Program-made: the position numbers and the translations under genes
In this document: positions 30,095 to 42,114 of the stretch, piece after piece
Layout: each line of letters starts with the position of its first letter
Position numbering within the stretch: position 1 is the first letter of the stretch
Assembly (NCBI GenBank): GCA_037367405.1
Contig: JAZKJV010005753.1
Location: 930,001-994,000 of the forward strand
Reading direction: 5' to 3'
Source: Ottelia alismoides
Taxonomy: Eukaryota > Streptophyta > Magnoliopsida > Alismatales > Hydrocharitaceae
DNA length: 64,000 bases
The notes under the pieces: generated by a model
Seen by the model: the letters and a program-made list of their open reading frames with translations, nothing else
Told to the model about the DNA's origin: nothing
Databases searched by the model: none

Positions 30095-31151
30095 TCTTAT
30101 TTGCCTACGCTATCACCACAAGCCCTTCAGAATCCCAATTCTGTAGCGGGCACTTCCCAAGGGACCTTAAATCATCCACAAAAAGGTCCTGTGACATTCA
30201 AGACCCCTGGTCATTTCAGTAATGAGTCTGCCCATGCAGTCTTGACTAGACGAGGGAAAAAAGTGGTTGACTCAGCTCCATACATGACTACACCCACAAC
30301 TCAACCTTGTAATTTTGAGACAAGTGATGAAGAGAAATCTGATAAAGAGAATAGTTTGCACCCCTTATCTAGCACGACCACTTCCACTCTCCCTCAAGTG
30401 GTCTCAACTTCTCCACAATCCCCTTCACCCACTGTCATCTCCGTCCCCTTTCCGGAGGCTCTTCGCTTACGGAAAGCTCCCAAATCATCCACCACCGACC
30501 CAGAATTGGAGAAACTGTTCTCCAATATTGTGATTGAGATCCCTCTTCTGAAGGCGCTTGAGCAAGTGCCCGCCTACTCAAAATTTTTGAAAGAAAAATG
30601 CACGCGTCGGAGGCGATCTAAGAAGAAGAAAAATAATGAGCAAGAAGAGGAACGACATGTGCTTCCCAGAGCTACATCCAATGCCATCTCCTCACTCCTC
30701 CCCCATAAGATGAAGGACCCTGGGGCACCTTTGGTACGATGTACCATTGGTAATATGACCTTCGAGCGCACTCTCCTGGATAATGGTGCCTCAATCAACC
30801 TCCTCCCTGCTGCCATTTTGCGGCAATTTGATTTTGGAAAGCTAAAGCCAGTCTCAATGATTTTACAGATGGCAGATCGATCTGTTAGGAGACCACAAGG
30901 ACTTTTGGAGGATGTTATAGTGACGGTCCAAGGGAAGCAGTTCCCTGTTGACTTTGTAGTTATGGAAATGGACCCCACTAAAACCTTGGCCCAGACACCC
31001 ATAATTTTGGGTCGTCCCTTTCTCTCTACGGCCAAAGCCCACTTCGACTTTGAGTTGGGAAAAGTTGAATTCAAGGTCAATGGCGAGATCGTTCCTGTCG
31101 ATCTGGTTGTCCCCACTGGTCATGAGACCGAAGATGATGAATGTGGATGGA
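30095..31151 (+). CDS. Element C gag tail and protease (interrupted by D)
   Basis: Same frame as gag after the TGA at 30092. The aspartic protease is seen as FERTLLDNGASINLLP (Asp-Asn-Gly where A and B have Asp-Ser-Gly; the substitution at the second position is notable), followed by LLEDVIVTVQGKQFPVDFVV and IILGRPFLSTAKA. The D solo LTR enters at 31152 in the codon after ECGW. The frame resumes at 35145 once D and one TSD copy are removed. In the present DNA translation would run a few codons into the D LTR and stop at 31198. Confidence 0.85.
31147..31151 (+). repeat. Target site duplication ATGGA, left copy (D into C)
   Basis: ATGGA precedes TGATGAATCT (31152) and recurs at 35140-35144 after CGGTCATCA. 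Confidence 0.92.
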
Positions 31152-34100
31152 TGATGAATCTCCATTTCATCACCTTTATTCTATCATTTTGGCCTTAAAA
31201 ACCCCAGCAAATGCATGTAAATAGCATTAATTTGTATATAATAGCATCCATTGTTTCTTGTATTAATTGTACATTAAATAAGGTTTTTAATGCCAAAATT
31301 ATAGAATAAAGAGAAGAAAAGAAAAAGGAATAAAATTTTGTAAATATTTTATGACCCTAACCCCGAGACCAAGGCCAGCATGGTATTGGTCGACAAGGAA
31401 TAAAGTAGGGGGAGATAAGGGCCAATAATACAATAAATACCTCATTTATTTATTCATTCATTTATGCATTTTTGACACCTATTTTGTAAAGAATTATTTA
31501 TTCATCAAATTAAAATCTTTTGTACATGAAAGTTGTAGATAATAATGTAAATAAAAATACAAAATTGAGTTTATGTGAAAATAATATACAGTGTACATTT
31601 TATACACACAATAAAAAGCCAACATCTCAACATCACAGACCCACATCTTGCAAATAAAAACTCCAAATCACCCAAACTCACCTTTAATTGTATATAGCAT
31701 TTCATAAACTATTTTATAAAATTGGTTTCATAATTTTTGGAGTCCATCTGTGGCAGTTAGGTTTTTGGCCCTTCTTGTACATAATACCTGATTAAAATAT
31801 TCATTTTATTCAATATTCATTATTTTTATAAACTCATATTTTTAGAATTTTGTAGATAATGTATATAATTCCTGTACAAATTGACATTAGAATAAAACCA
31901 AAAATAATGTGGAAAATAAAATAAAACTATGTAATATATATGGGCAAGATACCTATATGGAGTATGCACACAAATAAAAGGGGAAAACATTCTTTCATTA
32001 TTCAAATCTCTTATATTTTTGTAATAATGTATATAGTATATGTGTCCTATTAAAAATACAAATCCTTAATAAAAACACATAAAATTAATTAAATAAATAC
32101 AATGTGTATAATATATAGGTAAAGTACCTATATATATACTTACAAATACATAGACCGATTTATTTTAAAATGTAAATAAACTTATAAAAATTAAATAAAA
32201 ATACCTTTATACTCACAAAAATAAGTTATAAAATTATAAAATAAGAAACTAAAATAATAAAATCAAATAAATAAACTAAAAATAAAATATACAAAAATAC
32301 ATATAAAATACATACATATACACATTATTTTAATAAAACCATAATAAAATACTTCAAAAAAATAAATAAAAATCATAAATAAATACTACATTAATTTATA
32401 AACATTTTTTATTTTATAAGTAAAATCTAATAAAATCATTTACTAGGTTAAATAATTCATTTTGTAATAAGGATCCCTATTTTGGCGTGTAGCGGCTGAG
32501 GTGGACCAATGGGCGCGTCGCGCCTGTTGACCGCAGGTCAACTCGACCCCCAGCCGTCTGACGTGACGAGGACGATCTTTTCCCCGATTTCCTCCCTTTT
32601 TCCCGCTCACCACAGTCATCAATCGACCACTGTCCCTTCACAGATTTTGTTCCCTGATCATCCAAGATTCGCGCCGATTGCTTAGATCCATTGTACATAG
32701 TGTAGATACTCCAATAATCGCCGGTCAATGGGGGATTCCAGGGATGTCTATAAATAAAAACCTCCGACTTCCCGGCCAAAGTTGGCCATTTTCACTCCAC
32801 CAAAACGCCTTGTTCTTGCTCCTGGTGTGTTCCTCGTGACAGGAGGAGTCGCCCAGCACCTCGACTTGGCCGGAGGTCGGAGAAATTTTGACGCGGTGGT
32901 GCTCCGGCGACCACCCTGCTCCCTGGAGGCCCCCAGGTATAAGAGCTGCGCTTTTACTTATTTTAGTTAGATTTTTGTTCCAGCATTTTAATTCCGCCTT
33001 TTATTTAGCCTTTAGTCCAGTAGATTAGCGTGGAATGGCCGATTCGTAGTTCGCCGGAGCTCCGCTCCGGCGAGCTGTTCACCGTGTTCCCAACCGTTTT
33101 CCGACTCGCTTTCGCCCTCGTTTCGTTCCTATTCGCCTTCTCCACCTTCCATCCACTTCATACCAACCGGAGCCCCCTTGGTTCCGCGAATCGATGCTCG
33201 ACTCCGCCGCTTCGCCGGAGCATCGCCACCTCGCCCCATTTTACGCTGACAGCTTCAAACTCCTGGTCGAGGAGAACGCCCTCGAGCCGTAATTCCTTCC
33301 TGTGCAGGTTAGGTGCGAAGGGGAGCACCAGGAGACGATCTTAAGGCCGGCGGAGGTACCTGGAGCCGCCCTTCTTCCCCGAGCTCGCTGCTGTGCTCCA
33401 GGCTGCCTCCGGCCAATCCAACAGCTCCAGCAGGTAGAAGACCCTTCCAGGAAGCGATTGAGACCTTCAGGTGCGACGAAGACCGGCGGAGGAGCGAGAT
33501 CCGAGCGGAGGAAGCTCGCCCAGGCGAGCGTTCTTCCCTGTTCTTCCACGTGTCCTCTCCGCCGTCGGATGAAGACGAAGGCCCAGTTCAGATCCCAGCC
33601 GTCCGATGGAGCTCTGCATCGACCGTCAGATCACGCGAGTGATCTAATCTCAGCCCTCCATCGGCGAAGCGTCATCGGCGCACGTGGAGGCGCCACGTGT
33701 CAAGTGAACGAAGACCAGCCGTCGGATAAAGCGCCTTATTGGGGGTAATTTGCACATCCAGCCCCCGCCTTTTTTGTATTTAATATTTAATGCTGTAAAT
33801 AAATTTGCACGTTATAAAATAAATGTATATTTTGCAGTAGGACCCCTGAGCTTATAGGAATTACATTTTGGTCCTTCCGCGCCTCACGTGCAGTCCCACG
33901 TGAGGCGCGTGAAATTTTGCATGTATTCCCTGGCGGTGTTTATATATTGTAGAATAGTTCTAAAAATTAAAATAAATGTTTATTTCAGTATGTATTTTTG
34001 CACATGTGCCCTTGGATGTTATTTTATTTGCAAAAATGCCCCTGCCAGGTTTAATTACTTTTTGTGTCTTTATCTATTTATTAAAAATACCTATTAGGCT

Positions 34101-35139
34101 TCTAAAAATCCACAACAATTAGGATAGATGCTCCATGCCATGCTTGTTCACGCCCATATTTTAGTTTGCATTTTTTGCATTTATTCTGATTATTAAAAAT
34201 GTAATAGAAGCCATTTTTGTACTGTTCAAATTAGAAAATACAAAAAAAATTAGAAAATGTTTTTAAAAAATTCCAAAAAAAAGATATATGATATATTTAT
34301 ATATATATTGAGTCCAGAAAATGAAAAACCCTAAAAATATGCAAAATAAAATTAAAAAAATCATAAAACTCCAAAAGCAACATAAAAATTAGAAAAACTC
34401 TTTAAAAACCCTAAAAATACATTTCTCTCTTTTATAATTATCTATATATTATTATTAATATGTGAAAATTCATTTGGGCAATTTTGGGTATTATTTGATA
34501 TTTTTAAAACCCAAATTATATACGGCTATTTATTTAGTCCTATATTGTGGACATTTTTGAATTGAAAAATACATAAAAATTAGAAATATAAAAAAAAATA
34601 AAAAAAAAAAGTTAAAAATATAAGTCTATATATTAAGTTTTTATGTTTATAAATATATATATATTCTATATTACTTCTCTCTCTCTTCTTATATATATAT
34701 ATATATATATCTCTTTATATATATATATATATATAGTATATAGATTTATATAATTAATAATATGAAAAGAAAAGAAAATAAAAAAAAGTATAAAATATAA
34801 AATCAAAATAAAAAATTATAAAAAAAAAAATAAACAAAAAAATTACAAAACCTAAAACCCACTAAAACAATAAAAGGACATGAACAATTGATTGAATAAA
34901 TGAATGATACATTACATACAACCATTCGCCTCCCAGTGTTCGACCTCTACCTGTACTTACACCTATACACATTTGCATGTAGAGTTATAATAAATTTTAA
35001 CTCCACATTTTTGGATATTCATTGCATATAATTATTGTGGGTTAATTGTTGATCGATTTGGGAGTCTGTCTGAGGTCAACTCAGCGACTGTCTCTCCGCC
35101 TTGTGGAAAGACACGATCTCGGCAAACTCCCGGTCATCA
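31152..35139 (+). mobile_element. Element D: solo LTR of an A/B-related family
   Basis: 3,988 bp with LTR-type ends TGATGAATCT...GGTCATCA and a 5-bp TSD but no primer site, tract or internal region, so a product of LTR-LTR recombination. Layout as in A and B LTRs: purine block AATAAAGTAGGGGGAGAT (31399-31416), AT-rich zone, GC-rich core (about 32470-33760), donor-like CCCCCAG/GTATAAG (GT 32937-32938), G-box inverted repeat CGCGCCTCACGTG/CACGTGAGGCGCG (33878-33890/33897-33909), TA repeats (about 34690-34740), and U5 motifs GTGTTCGACC and GGGTTAATTGTTGA. Overlapping frames in the GC-rich core are not credited as genes. Confidence 0.9.
33878..33909. promoter_or_regulatory. Inverted repeat with two G-boxes in D
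   Basis: CGCGCCTCACGTG and CACGTGAGGCGCG, perfect 13-bp arms, 6-nt loop, a CACGTG in or at the edge of each arm. A (near 60410-60440) and B (20268-20299) have different but similarly placed CACGTG or GTCAC hairpins downstream of the GC-rich core. Confidence 0.5.
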
Positions 35140-38100
35140 ATGGATTGAGGAGTGTTCCTATTTGGACAATGAGATTATTCTTGCTCATGTGGCATCTGAC
35201 CCACTCGATGCCACCATTTCTCTGGCTGACGCAATTGGACATGCAGAAAACATACAGTACTGGTCTGAGTGTTTGGACTCGACTCCCATCTCTCACGATG
35301 AGATTTTCTGCAAATTAGATATGGCTTGGGATGATTTAGATGCAGAGTTGTGTGCTCTTTCGTCTATGATCATGCCCATGATGAGTCCACCCTTTGAGAT
35401 AACAAGCCCTTCTGAGGGGTATTCATTATCTCAATTCCTTTCTGATAGTGACCTTCCTGACATTGCAAGGAAGGTAGCTGATATGTTTACTTTGATGGAG
35501 TATTACAGACAGAATCAGTTATCTTCACACTCAGGTCACCATGATCCTTCACCATCAACTCCGTCAGTCCAGGTTGAACCTTCACTAGCCTCGCTGTTGA
35601 TTAATCAGAAACTTGATATGGACCTAGTGAAGCGTTGCATAGAGATCATGGCCGATGAGATTCGAGAACTGCAGTGCCTGATCCCTAATGCCTTTTCCCT
35701 TGTTTCCCCTGTCTCTCTCATAGAGGCTGTGTACTCTAATCACCCCATTTCTGAAAAATTGGATTTCTCGGATCTGTTTGACAAGCCCAACACTACTCCC
35801 CAAGTGGAACTTAAACCTCTCCCAAAGGACCTAAAGTATGTCTTTCTTGGCTCAGATCAGACGCTTCCTGTGATAATCAATGCCCATTTAGATGATATAC
35901 AGGAATCTAGACTCATTGAGGTTCTTAAGAGAAATTCAAGGGCTATTGGATGGACTATCTCTGATCTAAGAGGAATTAGCCCTTCTTACTGTACACACCA
36001 GATCTTCCTGGAAGATGATGCCAAAACTTCTCGAGAGCCTCAGAGACGATTGAATCCAAATTTGCGAGAAGTTGTTAAGACAGAAATCTGCAAATGGATG
36101 AGCGCAGGGATCATTTTCCCCATCTCAGATAGTAAGTGGGTTAGCCCCCTTCATGTGGTTCATCAGAAGGCTGGCCTCACTGTGGTCCAGAATGACCGAG
36201 GGGAGGATATCCCAACCCGTGTTGCTACATCTTGGCGGGTATGCGTAGATTACAGGAAGTTGAATAAAGCAACCCGAAAAGATCACTTTCCTCTTCCTTT
36301 CATTGACCAGATTGTTGAGAAATTGGCAGGAAAGAAATACTTTTGTTTCCTAGATGGATATTCGGGTTATAATCAGGTCGCGGTCGCTCCTGACGACCAA
36401 GAGAAGACGACCTTCACCTGTCCATTCGGGACATTTGACTTTCGGCGAATGCCTTTTGGCTTATGCAATGCACCAGCTACATTCCAGAGATGTATGCTGG
36501 CTATTTTTTCGGACATGGTGGGGGATTTTATGGAAATTTTTATGGATGATTTTTCCGTCTTCGGCGACTCATTTGATGAGACTCTCGAGTTTTTGGAGAG
36601 GGTTTTAAAGAAATGCATTGATGTTAATCTGGTGTTGTCTTGGGAGAAATCGCATTTTATGGTTAAGCAAGGGATAGTGCTGGGACACATTGTGTCAGAA
36701 AGAGGCATGGAGGTTGACCCATCCAAGGTAGATACCATTAAACACTTACCTCCGCCTACAAACGTCAAGGGCATCAGATCCTTTTTAGGGCACGTTGGCT
36801 TTTATCGACGATTTATATTAGATTTTGCAAAAATTGCCCGTCCCTTGACTCAGTTGTTGGAAAAGGACCGCGATTTTGAGATGTCTAAAGAAGCACTTCG
36901 GTCCTTTGAGATTTTGAAGAAGGCCATCACTGAGGCCCCAATTTTACAACCCCCCGACTGGACTTTAGATTTTGAGATCATGTGTGATGCATCCGAGTTT
37001 GCAGTCGGGGCGGTTCTTGGACAAAGGAAGGATGGCAAACCATTTGCTATTCACTACACCAGCAAGACATTGGATGAGGCCCAACGTAATTATACTGTTA
37101 CTGAAAAGGAACTGCTGGCTGTAGTCTTCTCTTTAGAGAAATTTCGATCGTACTTGTTAGGAGCTCATGTTATCATTTTTTCTGATCATTCAGCCCTCAA
37201 GTACTTGTTAACAAAGAAAGATTCTAAGCCGAGACTTCTGAGATGGATCCTGCTCCTGCAGGAATTTGATATTGAAATAAAAGATAAGCCAGGAGTAAAA
37301 AATGTGGTGGCGGATCATCTATCTCGGCTTCCTTCTTTCCCATCATATGAGTCTTTCATTGATGCCACCCCCACTCCTATCACTGCCCAATTTCCTGATG
37401 AATCCATTCTCACCATCAGTCAGTTACCTTGGTATGCTGATATGGTGAATTTCCTTGTCACTTCTCGACTTCCCGATCATTGGCCCAAGACCAAGAAAGA
37501 AAAATTTCGATCTGATTCACGTTGGTACCACTGGGAGGACCCCATCCTTTTTAAGGAAGGGGCTGATTGCATTTGGAGATGTTGTATTCCAGAGTCTGAG
37601 ATATTTAGTGTCCTTACCCACTGCCACACCTTTGAGTGTGGAGGACATCACTCTGGAAAGCGTACTGCGGCTAAGATCTTACAGTCTGGTTTCTTTTGGC
37701 CGACCCTATTCCGTGATGCCCACAATTTTGTTAAGGCATGCCCTGTTTGTCAGACCACTGGAGGGATGTCTAGACAAGATATGATGCCCCTCACTCCTGT
37801 GCATGTGGTCGAGATTTTTGATGCTTGGGGAATAGATTTTATGGGCCCTTTCACGGTATCTCAGGGATTTCAGTACATCTTATTAGCAGTAGACTACGTC
37901 TCCCGCTGGGTAGAGGCAATTCCCACCCGCGCTGCTGACAGCGCGATTGTCACTAAGTTCCTCAATGACATATTCTCACGCTTTGGTTTACCCAAAGTAG
38001 TCATTAGTGACGGTGGTAGCCACTTTCTGAATGCCTCAGTGCGACGGCTTCTGTATAATAATGGAGTTGAACATAGAGTCGCTACACCATACCATCCCCA

Positions 38101-38713
38101 GTCGAATGGCATGGCTGAGCTTTCCAACAGAGAAATAAAGACCATTTTGATGAAGATAGTCCGGTCTGATCAGAAAGATTGGTCTCAACATCTTCCCACC
38201 GCACTATGGGCATACCGTACAGCTTTTCGTACACCTCTTGGTATGAGCCCATTTCGTATAGTATATGGGAAACCATGCCATCTTCCAGTAGAGATTCACC
38301 ATAAGTCTGAATGGGCTATTCGAAAATGTAACTTGGATCATGATGAAGCTGGCAAGAAAAGGCTTTTGGATTTGAATGAGCTCGAAGAGTTGAGAGCAAA
38401 GGCATATTCAAATGATTTGATTTATAAAGCCAAAATCAAGCAATGGCACGATACTCACATTTCACGCAAATCTTTTAGTGTCAATCAAAAGGTTTGGTTA
38501 TTTGATTCCAAGCTCAAACTCTTCCCTGGAAAACTCCGTTCCAAGTGGAAAGGTCCTTACACCATCTTGAATATCTATGATAATGGATCTATTGATATCT
38601 TTGACCCCTCCACTTCATCTTCTTTTCGGGTCAATGGGCAGAGACTCAAGCCTGTCATTGAACCCGACGGCCCCCTTCCTGCTGCCGAATCCTTAGTTCT
38701 TCAGGATCTCTGA
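35140..38713 (+). CDS. Element C reverse transcriptase, RNase H and integrase (intact)
   Basis: Open from the D junction to TGA 38711-38713, about 1,190 codons; it joins the protease frame once D is discounted. Counting from codon 35162: an acidic spacer of about 220 residues, then RT with [50 protein letters not shown] and the catalytic FMDD (Asp462-Asp463). RNase H: MCDAS, EKELLAV, FSDHSA and VADHLSR. Integrase: [15 protein letters not shown] and CPVC zinc ligands, catalytic Asp892, Asp950 and Glu986 (D,D35E). It ends with VNGQRLKPV and no chromodomain. All catalytic residues are present, so this is the only undamaged enzymatic segment in the window, but with no intact gag in front. Confidence 0.93.
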
Positions 38714-38760
38714 ACCTGAACGCCAAGCTGAGGCGTAAAACAAGCGCTTATGGGAGGCAC
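38714..38760 (+). other. Post-stop stem-loop motif (C)
   Basis: CGCC, loop AAGCTGA, GGCG, then TAAAACAAGCGCT and GGAGGCAC, 8-50 nt after the pol stop. Counterpart of 7543-7600 in E, with one extra pair in E. Confidence 0.55.
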
Positions 38761-39084
38761 TCCATCTCTATTTTTCTTGTATATTTTGTATATTCTCTTT
38801 TCTATTTTTCCTTACTTCCATGCTAACTACATTCTCTTGTGAATTAGTATCAGATAAGCATGGGGGTATTCCTCTTTCCATTTCTCCTTAATTCATAAAA
38901 AAAAACAAACACAAACAAAACAAAACAAAACATAAAAAAAATGCAAAAGAAAAGAAAAAAAAAGAAGAGAAAGAAAAGGGGGAAAAGAAAAAGAAAAATC
39001 TCTCTAAGGAGGTCAGGTTTTCTACCATGAGGTCATGGTTTTATTTAAGCATGGGGGGTGGACTTCTATCTATATATATCCTAA

Positions 39085-39127
<43 letters not shown>

Positions 39128-39282
39128 CTATGTTTTCATAAAAAAAACACAAAACAAAACAACAAATCTCTAAAAATCTTTAAAAAACGAAAATTAAAAA
39201 AAAATATAAAATATAAAATAAAAAAAATCCAAAAACAGATGGATAGACCCTAAAAAAAAAACTTTGTACATATCTCTTCCTT
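38761..39282 (+). other. C purine-rich spacer with two internal tract copies
   Basis: AAGCATGGGGGTA (38855-38867) and AAGCATGGGGGGTG (39047-39060) repeat the C polypurine tract AAGCATGGGGGTA found at 40309-40321. Between them are A-rich and AG-rich runs and a palindrome ACCATGA/TCATGGT (about 39023-39038). A TA dinucleotide repeat lies at about 39088-39126. No gene. Confidence 0.7.
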
Positions 39283-40262
39283 GTGAGAGTTTGGACCAAG
39301 ATTTGAGGCAAAGCTTAAGGAGATTGAGTTTGATCTTGACTTTAATCTACCTAATATCCATAGAGACTCAATAGGTTTGAGAATTCGGATCCTTCAGGTC
39401 TTCTTGACTTAATTTTCCAAGTTCACAATCTTTACGCAGATTTTGACTCCTCGTGTCTAAGTTGCTCATTTTTGAGAAGAATCACATACTCTTTGATGAT
39501 TGATCTACTTGAACTTAATTCACATGCACGTAGCTCGACTCAAATAGGATGTGTGAAAGCGATTGTGATTATGAATGGTATCTATATGGATCTCTTTCTG
39601 GCGGCATGGACGTTCGAGGACCGGAGAGTGTGGGTTGAAATAAAGCTTCGGATGAGGGACGGTCAGTTGGCAACAATCTTCTTCTCTTCCACCAAATAGA
39701 GCACAATGCTCATATCTTGTCCACATATAAAAAAAATTCAAAAGGAGCAGGAAAAAGATTCTGTACCTGCATGAAGCCGTTTTAAAAAAAAAGCAGAAGC
39801 CGGCATTTCTTTTCTGTGAGACTTGGCTACACTGGCCAAGCTTAAATTGAGAGATGTGACTACACTGGTCATACTCCAAATAACTACTTCTTCCTATCTA
39901 CTTCTTCGGCCAACTTACCCGAACTTAGAAGGAAATACCCCGCTCCGCGAGGAAAGAGTAGCTAGAAAGGGAATCTAAGGGTGCTGAGCATGGTTGCATA
40001 AGTTTTTACCTTTTTAAGTGGGAAGAGCTACCTATTTACACTCACAAGTTCAAGTCCGACTCATATGTCATAAGAGGATGTGATTATGATCGAATGAGCT
40101 GAATTGACTAAGAAGTCAAATCTGCTTAAAGGTTCGTGGAACTTGGAGACTGTTGCATCTGAAATTTTGAACCCATGCGAGTCTCGAATACATTATAAAT
40201 CCAAAGGTCAGATCAAGCTTGTCTCTTATTCTTTGTACAAAGCTTGGTCCCAATTCCCATTT
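39283..40262 (+). repeat. C long imperfect inverted repeat
   Basis: Arm 1 (about 39283-39545) and the reverse complement of arm 2 (about 40020-40262) share in order GGACCAAG, TTTG, TTGATCT.GAC, GAGACTC, GCTCATT, AATCACAT.CTCTT, ACTTGAACTT and GTAGCTC. These words differ from those in the arms of A, B and E (GGAACCTTA and others) but are paired within C. The loop is about 475 nt and contains the conserved core. Confidence 0.65.
39921..39966 (+). other. Conserved 46-nt noncoding core (C)
   Basis: GAACTTAGAAGGAAATACCC, then GCTCCGCGAGGAAAG and TAGCTAGA. It differs from E at only a handful of positions although the surrounding sequence has diverged. It starts 401 nt before the 3' LTR. Confidence 0.65.
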
Positions 40263-40285
40263 GGAAGTTTGCTTTGGAATATTGT

Positions 40286-40321
40286 CTTGCTAGGGACTAG
40301 CAAAGCTTAAGCATGGGGGTA
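40286..40321 (+). other. C terminal stem-loop and polypurine tract
   Basis: TTGCTA (40287-40292) and TAGCAA (40298-40303) around GGGAC, then AAGCATGGGGGTA directly before the 3' LTR. Same stem-loop as A, B and E although the tract itself differs. Confidence 0.85.
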
Positions 40322-42114
40322 TGATGAGATCAAATCTCATCATATTATTATAAGCCAAATGGATCCCTATTAGTGCTAAAATTACATCAATTTACCTTGA
40401 AAAGTTGTGCTAAATTCCTAGTTGAGATGTGTTTTTAGTGTACATATTTTAATAAACTTATTTAAACCCCCTATTTAAAATGAGAGTTATCTTTTATATA
40501 AATATAATAATTAACAACTTCCCATGCAAGAATTCACGTGCATGGACTTGCCATGCATGTTATCTCATTCCTAAGAAATATCATGTATGCACTCACGTGC
40601 ATTATATTCAAAATCAAATGGGATCAAATTCCTTGAATTCCATTCCAGTCGTGGAAGCCAATCCACTCGTTCGCTCGGTATTCTTGGAATGGCCGTTCAT
40701 TTCTCTTCACCGTTGGATGGCATCCATCGGTTGAGTTTATTTCTCCAATTCCAAGAGCAAAAGTCCCACGTTCCATTCTCCTTTAGGGTTGCCGCCTACC
40801 TCTTGCAAACAGGAACCTGATCCATCTCTATATCGCAAGAGCAGTCACCGTGTACAACCAGCAATGTACAGCCTTTTCTCGCATCTCCCACTTAGCAGTA
40901 TCATCAACCGCCGCTTCCTATTTCTTCTCCATCAGCGGTTGCGTGACAACCACGATCGACGTTGCAGTTCGGCGCAAATCCTCGCATTCCAGTTGCTGTT
41001 TAAACCATCTGCCCTCTCGCGCATTAGAGGCGGTTGCTGCAGTAGTTCCTTTCCGCTTCACACTCGCCCTCCATTCTATAAATGTTATTTGTTCTTCTTC
41101 ATTTAGAGGGTCGGTTCCCTGATGTATTTTCTCCTCCCTTCACAGGTTCAATAGTAGAGCATTGCTCCTAAGAGGAAGAAAGAGTACCGGGTAGAGCCAG
41201 CCGAGCCGTGAGCGGGCTCTCGCGCGCGAAGGAGTCGAGAACCGGCGAGTTCTTCTTCTGAAGTTGCGACATCCTCACCTCTGCAATTCCATTTGCCATC
41301 GGCTGTACGTGTGGGCAGTGACAGTGCCCAGAGCAACATCATTCTGGATGTTAACGGATATTGATATGTCCGTTTTGTCCCAGCCACCGTCGTCACTACA
41401 CCCTGCTATTCTCGTTGCGCTCGTGTTCGGGTGACAGCCATCTACATCCAGGAAGCTTCTATGTGGTGATGACATCTTATCTTTTCTTAAGTTTTGTGTG
41501 TTGTTTACATTTCATAGTGAACTGTTTGATTGTGTTGTGAGAACTCTTCTTTTGATCCGAGAAGTCATGTAGTCACTGATGTTGTTTTTCTTGTTCATGG
41601 GTTCTTTCAACTTTGCCGAAATTAAAAAAAAACCATCCCGTTAATCATTTCATGCTTTATTTGATTGCATATTCTAGATGCTTGAGAATAAATGTCCAGA
41701 TCATCAATTGTTTGAAGTTGTGGGACGTATTCTTTTGAACTTTATGCATATACGAGTGATTTGAAGTTAAGTTGATGGTGTTTCTCTAATTTCAATTTCT
41801 TATCTTCTCCTATATGGCAATGAGATGAGTATCATGTTTACTAGTGTTTAAAAAAATAGTAAAAAGTTGAAAATAAGAAATATTTCTGTGGTTTCATTTA
41901 AAAAAATGGAAAATGAGATATTTGAAATTGTGCATCGCATCGTTTGGATTGAACTTTGACTATTCTCCGTGTCCCTGAGGATCGACCTTGTACTCATCAT
42001 TATACAAGTAAAACTTTGAACTTAATTAATGTTTAAATTGGTTGAATTGCGGTTACAACGATACTAAAATCACTTAACTACACCCTTTAAAACCGCTAAG
42101 AGACCCGTTAACCA
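40322..42114 (+). repeat. C 3' LTR (full length)
   Basis: 1,793 bp, TGATGAGATC to CGTTAACCA. The central 1.5 kb absent from the 5' copy (about 40451-41957) has TATA-like TCTATAAATG near 41075, a GC-richer part near 40800-41460, an acceptor-like CTTCACAG near 41143, and U5 words GTCCCTGAGGATCGACC at about 41970. The short frames in it are not shared with any protein I recognise. Confidence 0.88.

Larger units (their letters stand above)
27239..42114 (+). mobile_element. Element C: Athila-like LTR retrotransposon with unequal LTRs
   Basis: 5' LTR 27239-27524 (286 bp, internally deleted), primer site 27527-27544, gag-pol 28537-38713 (split by D), structured 3' region, polypurine tract 40309-40321, 3' LTR 40322-42114 (1,793 bp). 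More distant from A and B than they are from each other, with its own tract sequence (AAGCATGGGGGTA). Nested in the B pol. Confidence 0.93.

Noticed and set aside
36373..36774. Antisense and out-of-frame open frames over the pol genes of A, B and C
   Set aside because: Shadows of the highly conserved RT and integrase codons.
39088..39126. TA dinucleotide runs (also about 34690-34740 and 62670) as functional sites
   Set aside because: Simple repeats of the sort common in AT-rich plant DNA.
40451..41957. The 1.5-kb central part of the C 3' LTR as a captured gene or separate transposon
   Set aside because: No TSD, no inverted termini and no recognisable protein; ends fit a microhomology deletion in the other LTR.
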